In this document: one piece after another, positions 34,897 through 45,502 of the stretch
Layout of the letters: each line of letters starts with the position of its first letter
Numbering within the stretch: the first letter of the stretch is position 1
DNA from: Darksidea phi
Lineage: Eukaryota > Ascomycota > Dothideomycetes > Pleosporales > Lentitheciaceae
Length of the DNA stretch: 64,000 bases
Assembly (NCBI GenBank): GCA_030770425.1
Contig: JASJFT010000088.1
Span: 116,598 to 180,597 of the forward strand
Direction of reading: 5' to 3'
Notes under the pieces: generated by a model
Seen by the model: the letters and a program-made list of their open reading frames with translations, nothing else
The model's database searches: none
What the model was told of the DNA's origin: nothing
Made by a program: the position numbers and the translations under genes

Positions 34897-36797
34897 ATGT
34901 CATCTCAAAATCAGAATGAACTCGGTATGGACGAGAACAAGATGCGCCAACTCGAGCGGCAATACAAGCTGCGCGTCAAGACTGGCTGTGAGACCTGCAG
35001 GTAGGCGACCGCCTGCTTTACGCCCGAGGTTGGAGAATGCTCTAATGACTTGCACTCAGGGCTCGGCGTGTTAAATGTGACGAAACCAAGCCAGAATGCC
35101 TGCGCTGCACCAAGACAGGGCGCAGATGCGAGGGTTACAAGCACGAACAGGCGGCAAGAAACAGTTCGCCGTCTGCTGCTGCCTCATACCGAAATCCATC
35201 GTTCCTAGTCGTACCTCAGCGCTCTACTCAGATGGTGATACCGCGCACTCCCTCGAGAAGCCTCTCCCCTGACGCTATGGAAAACCGCTCCTTCTACTAT
35301 TTCCAACACTGCACGCTTCCAAATTGGACAGAATTCTTCGACTCGGACCTATGGAGTCACAAGATCATGCAACTCTGTCACAGTGAGCCCGCCATCAAGC
35401 ACGGTGTCCTCGCCCTCAGTACTCTACACGAACGCTTTGAGAGTGCGACGGCTATGTTTAAGCCCAAATCCGACTTCGCCTTTGTGCAGTACATGCAAGC
35501 CGTCAGGCATTCGAATGACCTTCTCACTGCTCATCAAGAGGGTAGAGTGGACGTGGAGACGGTTCTTATGGCGTGCATAATCTTCACTTGTTATGAGAAC
35601 CTTGCTGGTAACTACAGGGCTGCAAACATGCACCTGCAGAATGGCTTGCGCATTGCCAACCAGCATAGACGTGCCATCGCCCCAGGTTACCCTACAGCTT
35701 CCCACGACTCCATTGAAAACGTCCTCTACCGGTTCGATCTTCAAGCCATGACCTTCTCCGACAATGTGTCCCCTTACGAATTTGGCCTTGATAGCCCTCC
35801 AGAGTGTCCACAAATACACGCTATATACACGAAAAATGACACAGCACGAGACGACCTCGTTGGCATGCTTCGATGCATGATGTGGATATCCGGAATTGCC
35901 AATATTAACCCCCAAGCACACGAGCACCCTACTTGGCGCCAGATTTACTCACAGCTGACGGCCGCCTTCGGAGCATGGGACAGGTCATTCGAGGCGTATC
36001 TTAGGAACATTCCTCCTCATGAGCAAGGACACCCGAAAACTTATGCGGGCAATACCCTTTTGAAGATATACTCTATCCTGGCACGGACGATAATAGCCAC
36101 CGGTGCTGGAAACCGAACGGAAATGGCTTGGGATGCACTCATTGACTCTTTCAAGACCATTGTCGACTTGGCCGAGACGCTACCTATCCTTACAAAACCA
36201 GCGTCACAGCCATCATCGCAAGGCTCTGAACCTCCATCACCCTCTACAGTCCTAGTTCCTGGGCTCCCACAACACCGTTCCCTTGCACCTAACTCCACGC
36301 AGTCCACACCATCGCCACCTTCGGGTGCCTCGCAGTTCGTGTTTCAAGCCGAGCCTATGGCATCGGCGCCTCAGGCGTATACCTCGTTCGAGCAACCGCA
36401 TCCAACACCAAAACTTTCCTCATTCACGCCATCATTCGAGCTCTCGTCCATTGTTCCCCTCTTTATCGTCGCTTGCCGCTGCCGGGACCCCATACTCCGA
36501 AGACGGGCTCTTGCCATCCTTCTCAGCAGCCGGCGGCGAGAAGGAGCATGGGACTCCTTTGGTGCAGGCATGGTAGCGCTGCAGTGCCTCAAATTGGAGG
36601 AAGGGATCGACCAAACAACCGAGTTGGGACCGGAGAACTGGCTGCCACTGAGTCCGAAGTGTAAATGCAGCAGTGATGTGGAGGAGGAAAGAAGGGTGCA
36701 GTACCTTTTCGTCAGTGTGAACGTGGCGGAGAGACAGATCGGGGTCAACTATGTAATGAGGAGTGGGGAGGCGCTGGATCGTTATGTAAGATTCTAA
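34897..36797 (+). CDS. Zn2Cys6 fungal transcription factor
   Basis: A binuclear zinc-cluster regulator of RNA polymerase II genes, in the nucleus. Exons 34897-35000 and 35060-36797 give 613 aa. The intron interrupts the zinc cluster, as is common in these genes, so the six cysteines (31, 34, 41, 48, 51 and 58: GCETCR|ARRVKCDETKPECLRCTKTGRRC) only appear after splicing. The rest has the helical middle region of the fungal-specific-TF type (ENRSFYYFQHCTLPNWTEFF, ALSTLHERFE), which fits the family often annotated 'C6 zinc finger/DUF3468'. A Ser/Pro-rich stretch lies near residues 410-460. Targets cannot be inferred. It is the nearest regulator to the rhamnogalacturonan acetylesterase 1.1 kb downstream, but no functional link is shown. 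Confidence 0.9.
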
Positions 36798-37886
36798 CGT
36801 ATGTGCAGCATCATCCTTCCAACGTACGAAGGTTTAGTTTGAGCCGACTATGATGCATCTTAGACCAGGTTTGCTAGCGTCGGCTGAAACTACAGTTCTC
36901 ATTAACGCGATATACATAGGCAAGTAACAGTTAGCCAATCTAGTGTTTTACGGGTCAGTTCTTGACTAGATGCCGCATCTACCTGTGGGATTGAGAGGAA
37001 CATGGGTATAGAGTCCTGATTTGTTTGGTGTCAATAATCTGTTTCGAGGCTTAGAGAGAAAGGCCCTCAGGGCTTGATCTTGATCCCTGACTGAATAATT
37101 TGGGTAGGGCTTCGGAATACCGAATGTACCGGGTCTGAGGTTGGGCGCGTAAACTGCACGATACAGCTTTCCGGTACGGACGAGAAGAGTATGGGTACTG
37201 CTGCGGCGTCGTATGGAATCGGCGGTGGTGGCTAGTATCCCTTTCGCAGCTCGGACAGCGCTGTCTAAAGAGTGGCGCATTCCATATCCGAAAAAAAAAA
37301 CCTTGTAGAACGGCCAGTCGATGTCCAGAGATGAGACGTTGTTGACGATATGACCACAAGGGTAGAAGAAAGGACTTTGTAAGGGCGTTGGCATTAATCT
37401 GTGTGATCTCTGATTGGTGCGTTTGAAACGAAGCACGGATGGTTACTCCATGTGTATCTTCAATGCCCTCCATCGTTCCCCCTCTAGACAAACATCTCGC
37501 CACCTAGCTACTCCTGTGCTCCGTCAATGAGCCGCGGTATGTAAGCTTTGTCGCTTTACTAAAGTTAACAGAGGGGAAGATCGGTTCATGTCGGTGCAAT
37601 TTACACCGATCACCTAGTCTTGGATTCATTTGGATGTAACCCTAATTATCCCCCGCCAAACCGGCACGATAGCAATATCGACGGAGCTTTCATCCTTTTT
37701 CTCTCTCTCTCGGGCAGGAACTTGGTAGGCGGAAGAATATTGTGGGGGGGATCAACGTGCACAAACAGAGAGATGAAATTAACCGCGAGGCAGGGTATGT
37801 GGACGATGGATATAGGTAGGCAAGTAGACGTTTCTTTCGTGTGTCTACGTTTCAATCTTTGGTGAATTTCAGTCTCTTGCGTCAAC
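36798..37886. other. Intergenic between the Zn2Cys6 and acetylesterase genes
   Basis: 1.1 kb. A 10-base A run lies near 37300. The minus-strand ORF at 36966-37436 is Arg/Ser/Pro-rich with no domain and I do not support it. The last 250 bp form the acetylesterase promoter. Confidence 0.4.
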
Positions 37887-38714
37887 ATGCTGTCGATACC
37901 ATCTATCCTCAGTCTGCTCGGCTGTACGGCAACAGCCCTCGCGCAAACCGTCTACTTAGCCGGTGACTCCACCATGGCTAAAGCATCCGGTGCTACAACA
38001 GGTACCTCCCATCTCGCCCGTTCCAGCGCCATCAGTGACTCTAACGGACCCTCCATAGGCTGGGGCGTCTACCTCCAATACTCGCTCAAACTCCCCGTAG
38101 TAAACAAAGCCATCGGCGGCCGCAGCGCGCGCTCCTTCACCGTCGAAAACCGCTTCGACGAGATCATCAACCTCGTCAAAACAAACGATATTGTGATTAT
38201 CGAATTCGGACACAACGACGGCGGCTCGCTGTCGAAGGATAACGGGCGCACCGCCTGCCCCGGCGCGGGCAATGAAAAGTGCACGAGCAACTACAACGGG
38301 AAGACCGTCACGGTGCTGACGTATCCGGCGTACTTGATCAACGCGGGCAAGGCGCTGTCGGCCAAGGGCGCCAAGGTCTTCATCTCGAGTCCGACGCCGA
38401 ATAATCCGTGGGAGGGCGGCAGTTTTAGCTACGCCCCTAGCCGCTTTACGACGTATTCCAAGAGTGCGGCCGACCAGATTGGCAGCCAGAGTGCCATGTT
38501 TGTCGACCATGGCCAGTACACGGCCAACATCTTCAAGACCATGGGCAAGGCTAGGGTCGACGCTTTGTTCCCCAACGATCATACGCATACGAGTCCTGCG
38601 GGCGCAGACGTGGTGAATAAGGCTTTTGTCAAGGCTCTTCTTTGCGGTGGTGGGGGCTGGCTGAAGGGCCAGATCAAGAACTCTACTGAGAGCGTAGAAG
38701 GAGCTTGCATATGA
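37887..38714 (+). CDS. Secreted rhamnogalacturonan acetylesterase (SGNH hydrolase, CE12-type)
   Basis: Removes acetyl groups from the rhamnogalacturonan I backbone of pectin outside the cell. A signal peptide ends near TALA-QTVYLAGDS. The SGNH blocks are all present: GDST with nucleophile Ser28, the glycine block (NKAIGGRSARSF), GHNDGG with Asn91, and DHTHTSPAGA with the catalytic Asp and His near the C-terminus. The raw frame is 275 aa, but 38002-38058 is almost certainly a 57-bp in-frame intron: GTACCT donor, CTAAC branch, CATAG acceptor. Removing it joins MAKASGATTG to WGVYLQYS, which matches the family's short loop and leaves 256 aa. Exons are then 37887-38001 and 38059-38714. Confidence 0.92.
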   Translation: MLSIPSILSLLGCTATALAQTVYLAGDSTMAKASGATTGTSHLARSSAISDSNGPSIGWGVYLQYSLKLPVVNKAIGGRSARSFTVENRFDEIINLVKTNDIVIIEFGHNDGGSLSKDNGRTACPGAGNEKCTSNYNGKTVTVLTYPAYLINAGKALSAKGAKVFISSPTPNNPWEGGSFSYAPSRFTTYSKSAADQIGSQSAMFVDHGQYTANIFKTMGKARVDALFPNDHTHTSPAGADVVNKAFVKALLCGGGGWLKGQIKNSTESVEGACI

Positions 38715-38965
38715 GGTGCTGTATGGGAAACTATAGATGGATGAGATTTGTACGTATGGGTATGGCAAGACTAGCATCTATATATTTATTAGAATGCCAA
38801 CACTATCACGAAGCTTTGGTGGGATATAAGATTATATGTTTTGATAGTGATGCCGTAGCATGGAGCTCGTAGGTAGATACCATAAAGTTTGAGGAAGAAC
38901 GGAGTATTCTACCCCATACACTATGCTCGACTCAATAGTGCTCATTAAATTCCCCCCCATCATCA

Positions 38966-40234
38966 TCATTTCTTCTCAGAACTCTCGATAGCTAGTCCAT
39001 CCAGCGCAATCTCCCCTCTCAAAAAAGCCTTCACTTTCCCACCCCACACAACCTGCCGCTTATACACCGTCATACCAGGCGCATTACCTTTTTCCAGCCC
39101 ATCAATAGCGAGAGCAAGATCTTCGCCGCTTCCTTCGTCACGGAGAGCCTGGATAGGGTATTGGTACGTCTTGAACGCGAACAGTATTGCTCCTGTCTGC
39201 GGTAACCGATGCAGCGTTTGTCGCTCGCATCTCAGCACCGTCTGGGCCAGATCGATGTCATCCCAGCTCTCAGCCTCGGCGACAGATTCGGCGTCGCTCA
39301 TGTGGTTTCCGGCAAGGTTGAAGAGGACGTTGTTGGTTGTGATACCCCAATTGTGCCTCTTGACCACCTTGCCTACTGGCAGACTGGAAAAGAAACGGTC
39401 CATGCTCTTCTCGAGTTTGGCGGCGTAGGCAGGGACGGGGGTGTGGATGTCTGCTAATTTGAGACCGAGCTTGGAGCGCGTGTTGAAGCCGCTTGGGAAA
39501 CACGTGTTGAAAGCTTCGAGTCGGTATTTGCCCTGGTCCGGCCCGGGGTCTTGGATTGGAAGGAGGAGGAGCAGATCTGTGTCGATGTTTGTGCCGAGGA
39601 TGTGGAGCGCTGAGGCGCCTGTGGTGGGGTGGAGTGGGAGTAGTGTGTTGGTGACGTTGTTCCTTAGGCCGGAGGGCGTCGATGTATATACCGTAGGAAA
39701 GCGTGTGGGGAGGTAGGTTGTCGTCAGGTAGGTGTATAGTTCCATGACTGCTGGGACGGCGCGTTCATTGACTGCCAGCACGTCGTTGTGCTTTTCTTCA
39801 AGTAGCGTTTTCCGCAGCGCGATTCGCTCTGCATAGGTCTTGTCCATCTCGATCAGGTTGTCGATCATAATGTTCTCAATTGCTTTTATCATATCAGTCG
39901 TCTACCTCTATCGGCCTGACGATAAAGGAAGGACGTACCCATGGTCAAATGATACTTTGGCTTAAATGGACGTATCTTGATCGGCTCCTCATTTACCAGG
40001 TCGAAGTCTGACAAGGGCGTGATTTGATAGTACGCATCTTCCGAAAACACAGGTTGATGTTTCTTGGGCAGTGGCAAACTCTGCGACCGTGTCAGTACAA
40101 ATACTCGAAATATCACAGGAAGGCGTGATGTATACGTTCTCTAATTTGCTGCGATACCGTCGTCTATAGGCGTAAATAGCGATGGCGAAAAGTACCACAG
40201 CCAAAGACTGCGGGGAACCGATGGACTCTAGCAT
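38966..40234 (-). CDS. DUF3445 / haem-dependent oxidative N-demethylase family protein
   Basis: Minus-strand exons 40234-40136, 40080-39939 and 39882-38966 give 385 aa. The N-terminus has a hydrophobic helix (SLAVVLFAIAIYAYRRRYR), a likely membrane anchor. The body shows the DUF3445 layout: FKPKYHLTM, DKTYAERIALRKTLLEE, VYTSTPSGLRNNVTNTLL, then the most conserved stretch LRCERQTLHRLPQTGAILF followed by KTYQYPI. Bacterial members form dimethylamine monooxygenase-like haem enzymes; the fungal substrate is not known to me. The third-exon acceptor (AAAAG at 39883) is the weakest join because it gives TMAIENIM rather than the TMGL typical of the family, so that boundary may be off by a few codons. 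Confidence 0.8.
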
Positions 40235-40764
40235 CTTGCAATACTCCGCAGACTAGTTACGACAGTGAGCACACTCAAGGCACAAAATACAACACCATAA
40301 ATACTATACATGAGACAAAAACAGCACTGAGTCGTGTTCAGTCATGCAGCCGGAACCGCGCATAGGGCGTGTACAGCGTCATGATACAGGTAGGCATTCT
40401 GAACGTAAAGGGTTTCCCATTGTGGTTAAGCGCCGCTTGGCCGTAGAGAAGGGCTAGAGCATATGAGGATGGGCATACAACTGCCAAATGCTGCACTTGT
40501 GCCGAAAGAACATAAGGAATAGCTTTTTATCGGTTGGTCATATATTCTAATCGATTGGTCGGTAAGGTCATCAATATGGTAAACAGACAGCCCGCTTCAC
40601 CCGCTGTCTCTCCGATATCTGCGTCGCGCCTAGGAAATCGAACAAAGTGCATAGTTTTGCCTGATGTGCGGTTCGCGGATTGGTAGTATCTTGAGATGTC
40701 ATCCGTAGCGAACGAAGATCTGTCGGTAGGTTGTAGGTTCGAAGAACTCGATCGACTGAGGATG
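40235..40764. other. Intergenic between two minus-strand genes
   Basis: 530 bp holding the promoter of the DUF3445 gene and the 3' flank of the next gene. The minus-strand frame that continues to 40571 is the unspliced shadow of that gene. Nothing else is seen. Confidence 0.4.
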
Positions 40765-41357
40765 CTACTGGCTCATTAGTAGCCATGCTGGAGCTATGCT
40801 TTGAAGGTACAACGTACGATCCATAGCTCTTATCTCTTCTACTGTCTTTGGTACTCTGAACTCGGGCGGAAACTTTGAGTCGGGGCACATTTTCGGTTGT
40901 ATCTGGCAATATCGCCCTGCTGGTCTGATCTGGCTGTTTACAAATTGGACCATGAGATTTGTTCTGCGAACGGTCAACTCGGCTTGATGCCAACCAGCAA
41001 ATGACCTCACCTTCGCACCATCTCATCGATGCACTGTTGATGGGTGCCCACCATCGTCTCCGGCTCGAACCCCGGGGGAAACGGATTTCCCTGAGGCCGG
41101 GGCCCCAACGGCCCAACGCCCATTGTGTGGAAGTAGTCAGGTCCATCCACTCCAATTCTTGAATCGAACGGCGCGCTCATCGCTCGCGGATCTCGCGGAT
41201 CCATATCGTATGGCGACCCGGGCATCGGGCGGTGCATATGGTCCTCCATGGGCATCGACATGGACATCGGTGGCCGAAGAGGAAGTCCATTGGCCATGCT
41301 GTGCTGCTGTCGAGGGTGATGAGGCAGCCTCGTTGCTTCCGAGAAGTTGGAAGACAT
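40765..41357 (-). CDS. Small unknown protein, Met/Pro-rich N-terminal half
   Basis: Exons 41357-41011 and 40963-40765 give 181 aa. The 47-bp intron starts with GTGAGG and ends in CGCAG; it joins IDEMVRR to TNLMVQFVNSQ. The N-terminal half is low complexity (RPPMSMSMPMEDHMHRPMPG). The C-terminal half looks more structured (QIQPKMCPDSKFPPEFRV, KTVEEIRAMDRTLYLQSIA). I do not recognise a domain. The start ATG at 41357 is the first in frame. Without splicing the frame runs on to 40571 but loses the structured part, which favours the spliced form. Confidence 0.5.
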
Positions 41358-42315
41358 TGGCGCGCAGAGTGGGCAGGGTTAAGTACTGAGGAGGTTCGCT
41401 TGACCGGAACTGAGTGCTCAGCAAACCTGCGATGTGACTGTGAGCGGAGGCGGCGTTCGAGACGGAAATAGATTTGGGTGCAGAAACGTGCAGGTACGCT
41501 GGCGCTCGGTGGGGAGATATGCCATCGGAATCACAGTGTAGAATCGTCTGTTGCCAGGTAATGGGAACGGCATCACCGCAGGAGGAAGAATGAATGGATG
41601 ATGTTAGCCTCGGGTACGACGTATTGACCAAGCGGTGAGGGTTGGATGTCTGGCTGTGGCACCTGTTGACATGTAAGGTACAACAGCAGCAAACAGTCAG
41701 CTTGCCTCCGTCAAAGTCCGATAGAGGATAAGAGCATATCGAACGGGACTGAGAGGCATCACCATTGGATAGTCGAATGCAAATGTTGGATTACTGCGCA
41801 TGTGCTTACGACGCCGACGACGCCAAACTCTAGGTTGAGACGCCCTGACAACGGAACAGGCGCTGTCAAACATGTAGCGAGACAATCCGTTCGCAAATCC
41901 GTGTCCATCAAGGTGCTTCACCAGCTGCTGTTTCCCGAACCTAGTGGTGTTGTTCACGCAATATCAGCGCCAGTCGGAAGCGCTGCAGGATGCCCGGACG
42001 CAAAGGCTACCTGCGCAATGGAGCAGATACAGACTGAGCTCGTGGTTCGAATGGGGCTCGTGTTTGCAGCTAAACGGTCGGCTTCACTTCCGACTGGGAG
42101 ATGGAACTAGGGGGGCTGATGGTTGCGAGCGGTTGGCGACCACCATGTCGGTCGTGGAAGGTCGTATCGGGCAGCTTCCTGGTGGACCGTTGACAAAACG
42201 TGGTGGGTAGCAAACACACTGGTACCCCAATTGCGGATAGCTATTGTTGCCCTGAGTATGCATCCCCCGGACCACAGACGCACACTCCAGGCACGCCGGC
42301 CAGTCCCGATGCCCA
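41358..42315. other. Intergenic
   Basis: About 950 bp. Frames on both strands overlap and are rich in Arg/Ser/Pro; none has a domain or convincing start. It holds the promoter of the 41357 gene and the 3' flank of the 42747 gene. Confidence 0.4.
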
Positions 42316-42747
42316 CTACTCAAAGACCGAGGCATGCTCTGCAGTACTATCGTCCGACTCCTCCCGGATCTTCCGCCAGCGCGGGCCCAAGACGTTCAGC
42401 TTGTGGTCGCCGCTGGCGTGTGCTAGCGGATGGCGGCGCGGGGTCAGAGAAAATTTCCGGCGGTGACCGCTGGGTCGTTCCGTCAGGCTCGGCGCGCGTG
42501 GCCTTGCCTTGCCCTGGGCCCTGCCGCCGACAAAGGGTATCTCGTGGGTTATGGAGCGGGCGATGTACAGGAGGAGGTCGTAGACGAGGAGGCACACCCA
42601 AGGGCCAATGAGGATGACACCCATAAGGAGCTGGGCGGATTGAATTAGCTCTGTGCCCGAGCCAGAGAGTCGAGTACATACGAAGAACCTCGTCAGCCAC
42701 GTCTCGACGGATGTGAACTGATCGGGGAGGATGGAGAGCAGCCCCAT
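42316..42747 (-). CDS. Small membrane-anchored protein of unknown function
   Basis: Proposed start ATG at 42747 (MGLLSILPDQFTSVE). A 51-bp in-frame stretch at 42631-42681 has a GTATGT donor, GCTAAT branch and CCCAG acceptor and is read as an intron. Splicing yields 126 aa with one strong hydrophobic helix (TRFFLLMGVILIGPWVCLLVYDLLLY) followed by a basic, disordered tail ending HASVFE. That is the shape of a tail-facing single-pass ER or Golgi membrane protein. The open frame extends further upstream to 43161, but that part is Arg/Pro/Ser-rich leader-like sequence. No family recognised. Confidence 0.55.
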   Translation of the reverse strand: MGLLSILPDQFTSVETWLTRFFVCTRLSGSGTELIQSAQLLMGVILIGPWVCLLVYDLLLYIARSITHEIPFVGGRAQGKARPRAPSLTERPSGHRRKFSLTPRRHPLAHASGDHKLNVLGPRWRKIREESDDSTAEHASVFE

Positions 42748-43724
42748 GGCCAATCGAGGGTACCGAGAGTACGGAGGGTGCAGAGACGAGGGCGATGGAT
42801 TGCGGGTAGGCAGATGCGGTGCGAGCAACAGCGAGAGGGAAAAGGCTACTCGAGAGGACCGCGGGCGAAAGTTGTTGAGAAAATTCACGGGCGGTCGGAC
42901 TGGGCCGCGGTTAGCAAAGGGTGGATCCCTGTCGTCACCGGTGTGGGGGGTGGGAGAGGGGAGCTTGGACCCGCGCGGACTGAAGCGATTGACCTCAGCT
43001 CCCCAAACCTCGCCCGTCCGAAAGAAGGCCAGACTTCCATCTGATTGTGCGGCCAGACTGCGAATGCGCACGAACGGCCGTGGGAACGCAGAACAGGCCC
43101 GAGACAAAGCCATCCAGGCGCGCCCCCCGACGCGGGACGACGGATGCAAGCATGCGAGCAATTACTTTGAGGTCACCGAAGCCCTCTCCTCGCAGACCCT
43201 GGTCGTCCCATCTCTGAGCTCAATGCCTGCAAAGCGCTCGCAGGCTGCATGCTGCGTGCTGTGTGCCGACGTCCAATGGGACAGCGGCGTCGTCGCGGCA
43301 CCAGCTCTCTGCATCACCGGGCGGCCATCTCGAGCATCCTCGTTCGCTGCCCCGCTCCGTGCGAGACGACGACGGCCATGACAGACAGCTCGCGCCCTGG
43401 GGCCAGCCTTGTGCGGGCAACATACACTCGCACTCACACACCGCTACGTCGTCCAGCTCATGCCCTCCGCCGCATTGCCCCATTGCCCGCCTGCTGCTAG
43501 CGCTGCTGCTGCTCTGCTGCTTCGATCCGCTGGAGCCTAGGCTGGAGTGATTGGCCGCCCCCGCGTACCTGAGGCCGCCTCTCCATCTGGACCTCTGGAC
43601 CTCTTGACCTCTTGACCTCTGGCCTCTGGACCTCCGGAACCTCTATCTGGCGCTGGACTCTGCTGCCCCTCCGCCGTGTCCTCGACTCCAGTGTCTGCTC
43701 TCCCTCGCGCCTCGTGCTTCCCGC
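42748..43724. other. Divergent promoter region with a short CT-rich repeat
   Basis: About 980 bp between divergent starts. It has a GCTGCTGCTGCT stretch at about 43499-43516 and repeats of (g)gacctct at 43588-43640 just before the BTB gene. The long Arg-rich ORFs here look like composition artefacts. Confidence 0.4.
43586..43640 (+). repeat. Short tandem repeat of tctggacc/tcttgacc units
   Basis: About five imperfect copies of a 9-11 base unit (tctggacc, tcttgacc, tctggcc) lie in the leader of the BTB gene. This is probably a length-variable microsatellite-like tract. Confidence 0.5.
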
Positions 43725-44850
43725 ATGGACGGGCTCGACTTCCTCACCGGCGGCCGCGATGCCACGGCCGTGCTCATCGTGCGGCTGCCTGATGGCTCTG
43801 TCTCGCACATCGCCAACGTCAGCCCTCTGAGGATTCTCGACAAATGCCCGCTGCTGTACCATTCTCTCGAATTTGGCTACGGCTTCCGTCAAGCCAGTAT
43901 CGAGGCCTCGTCGCGCTACGCCGTCGTCTCGCTGCTTCGCTACATATACACTTCCAGCTACCTCGAAGACAACGAGCCGAGCTTCCTCCTCAATCACGTC
44001 GAGACGTTCAAGATCGCCGAGAACTACGACGTGCCCGAACTGCAGCTCGCTGCCTATGTCAACTTCTCGCGCCAGACCGAGTTCTCGTGCTCGCTCAAGG
44101 ACCCTCCAGTGCTCTTGTGCGAGACGATCCGTTTCCTCTATCAGGACCTCGACAGCCATCGCTCTCGCCGGGAGCAGTCCCTGGTAGACACCCTGCTGAA
44201 CTACTGCCTCGCCGTCTTCGCCTACCAGGGATTGGGTGAGCGGGCTGACTTCCGCCGCGTTGTCTTTGATCTGCCCGCCTTCCACAGGGACCTCTGCCGG
44301 ACGAGCATGCAGCGAGAGTTTCTCGACGAAGGTGAGTGCCCAGCCACCATTTCGGCTGCCCTGACGACTGATGGTCCGCCCAGGTGCTTTGGATATTGTC
44401 AGACTGCCAGTGAGCAGCCCGACCCCGCATTCCTACGATATTCTGCACAAGCGTGCCCTCGGTGACTTCCAATTTGAGCTATGGAAAGACTTCGAAGATC
44501 CATCGTGGGCATCCGAGAATACGGTCGAGGAGAGCTCCGCGAAGAGGCGCAAGCCCGACGACGACGGCGCCTTTACGCTTGTCCGCCGATCCAAGGACCT
44601 TGAGGGGATGCCTACTTATTCCGAGGCTGAGAGCGGGAACGAGTCTTCTACTGACGGACTCGGCTTCACGCTTGTTCATCATCCGGTGCGCAACGTCAAC
44701 ACGGCGGCGGCCAGGGACTCTCTGTCAAGCTACCCTTCGAGCCCAGAGCTGGTCTGTGCTACACCGCCCAACGTCAGGACCGCGCCGCAGAGCGAGACGT
44801 ATGCGAACATCTCCAACTCCTTGATGGAGGAGGATTGGTCCTTCGTCTAG
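43725..44850 (+). CDS. BTB/POZ domain protein
   Basis: Exons 43725-44331 and 44384-44850 (52-bp intron, phase 1) give 357 aa. The N-terminal ~110 residues fit a BTB/POZ fold of the fungal type: FLTGGRDATAVLIVRLPDG, ILDKCPLLYHSLEFGYG, SSRYAVVSLLRYIYTSSYLED, FLLNHVETFKIAENYDVPELQ, followed by a BACK-like helical segment to about residue 200. The C-terminal part is Ser/Asp/Glu-rich and has a short repeated motif, FTLVRRS and FTLVHHP, then ends MEEDWSFV. BTB proteins mediate dimerisation or bind cullin-3; which applies here is unknown. The start is the first ATG of the frame, after a CT-rich leader. Confidence 0.82.
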
Positions 44851-45502
44851 CCCAAGGCATTCACGATGCATTCGTACCGTTCGGCTTCTGCCACATTGCT
44901 ATGACTAAAGACTTGGTTTGTTGGGGGCTGGGAAATAGCTGGCTTGGGTTTGGTGTTCATGGTCGGGCTGGGTGGTATAACGACATACAAGTTTACCGCG
45001 GATGGGATACGGGCTATTTTGGGAAAATTTGGGAAGACGCAACTCGATTGACCTAGAGGTACACCATCGTGCCCTACTCAGCATTGCATCCGGCGCACGA
45101 GATATAACATTCTCATTTTCTTTCATCATGCGACGTGCTCGTATGGTCAAGTCTTGAGCAGGATATTGTTTGGGACAAATTATTGATCTTACTTGGGCAT
45201 AGTCTTGCACCCGCCAGCTTCAAAGTCGCGCTCTGGAGTGGCTGCGTGCAGGAAAGACTGGCCCCGAGACGCTCCTTCTGTCCTTGTCAATGCAGATACC
45301 TTGATCGCGACTTCCCCCTACGTCGCTCATGTACTCTCTCCTACGAATGAAATGTCTTGTGCTTGGGCACCTTGACACACACTCCGCGCCCGCGCTGTCT
45401 CTTCCCCCCCCCCTTTTGCTCTCTCACCCTCCGATTCATCCCTTCTTCTATCCTTCCACTGCATACTTCCTTACCACCAGGAGCCCTCTCTCATCCTTCG
45501 TC
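44851..45502. other. Intergenic upstream of the RING-like gene
   Basis: 650 bp. A C run of ten bases lies near 45404-45413 in a pyrimidine-rich leader. No gene is supported. Confidence 0.4.

Noticed and set aside
41040..41075. T-loop-like GGGGTTCGAGCC on the minus strand, suggesting a tRNA
   Set aside because: It encodes PPGFEPET in the 41357 gene and has no acceptor, D or anticodon arms around it. I found no convincing tRNA anywhere in the window.
42748..43161. N-terminal extension of the small membrane protein to 43161
   Set aside because: The extra residues are Arg/Ser/Pro-rich and look like untranslated GC-rich leader; MGLLSILPDQ at 42747 is a better start.
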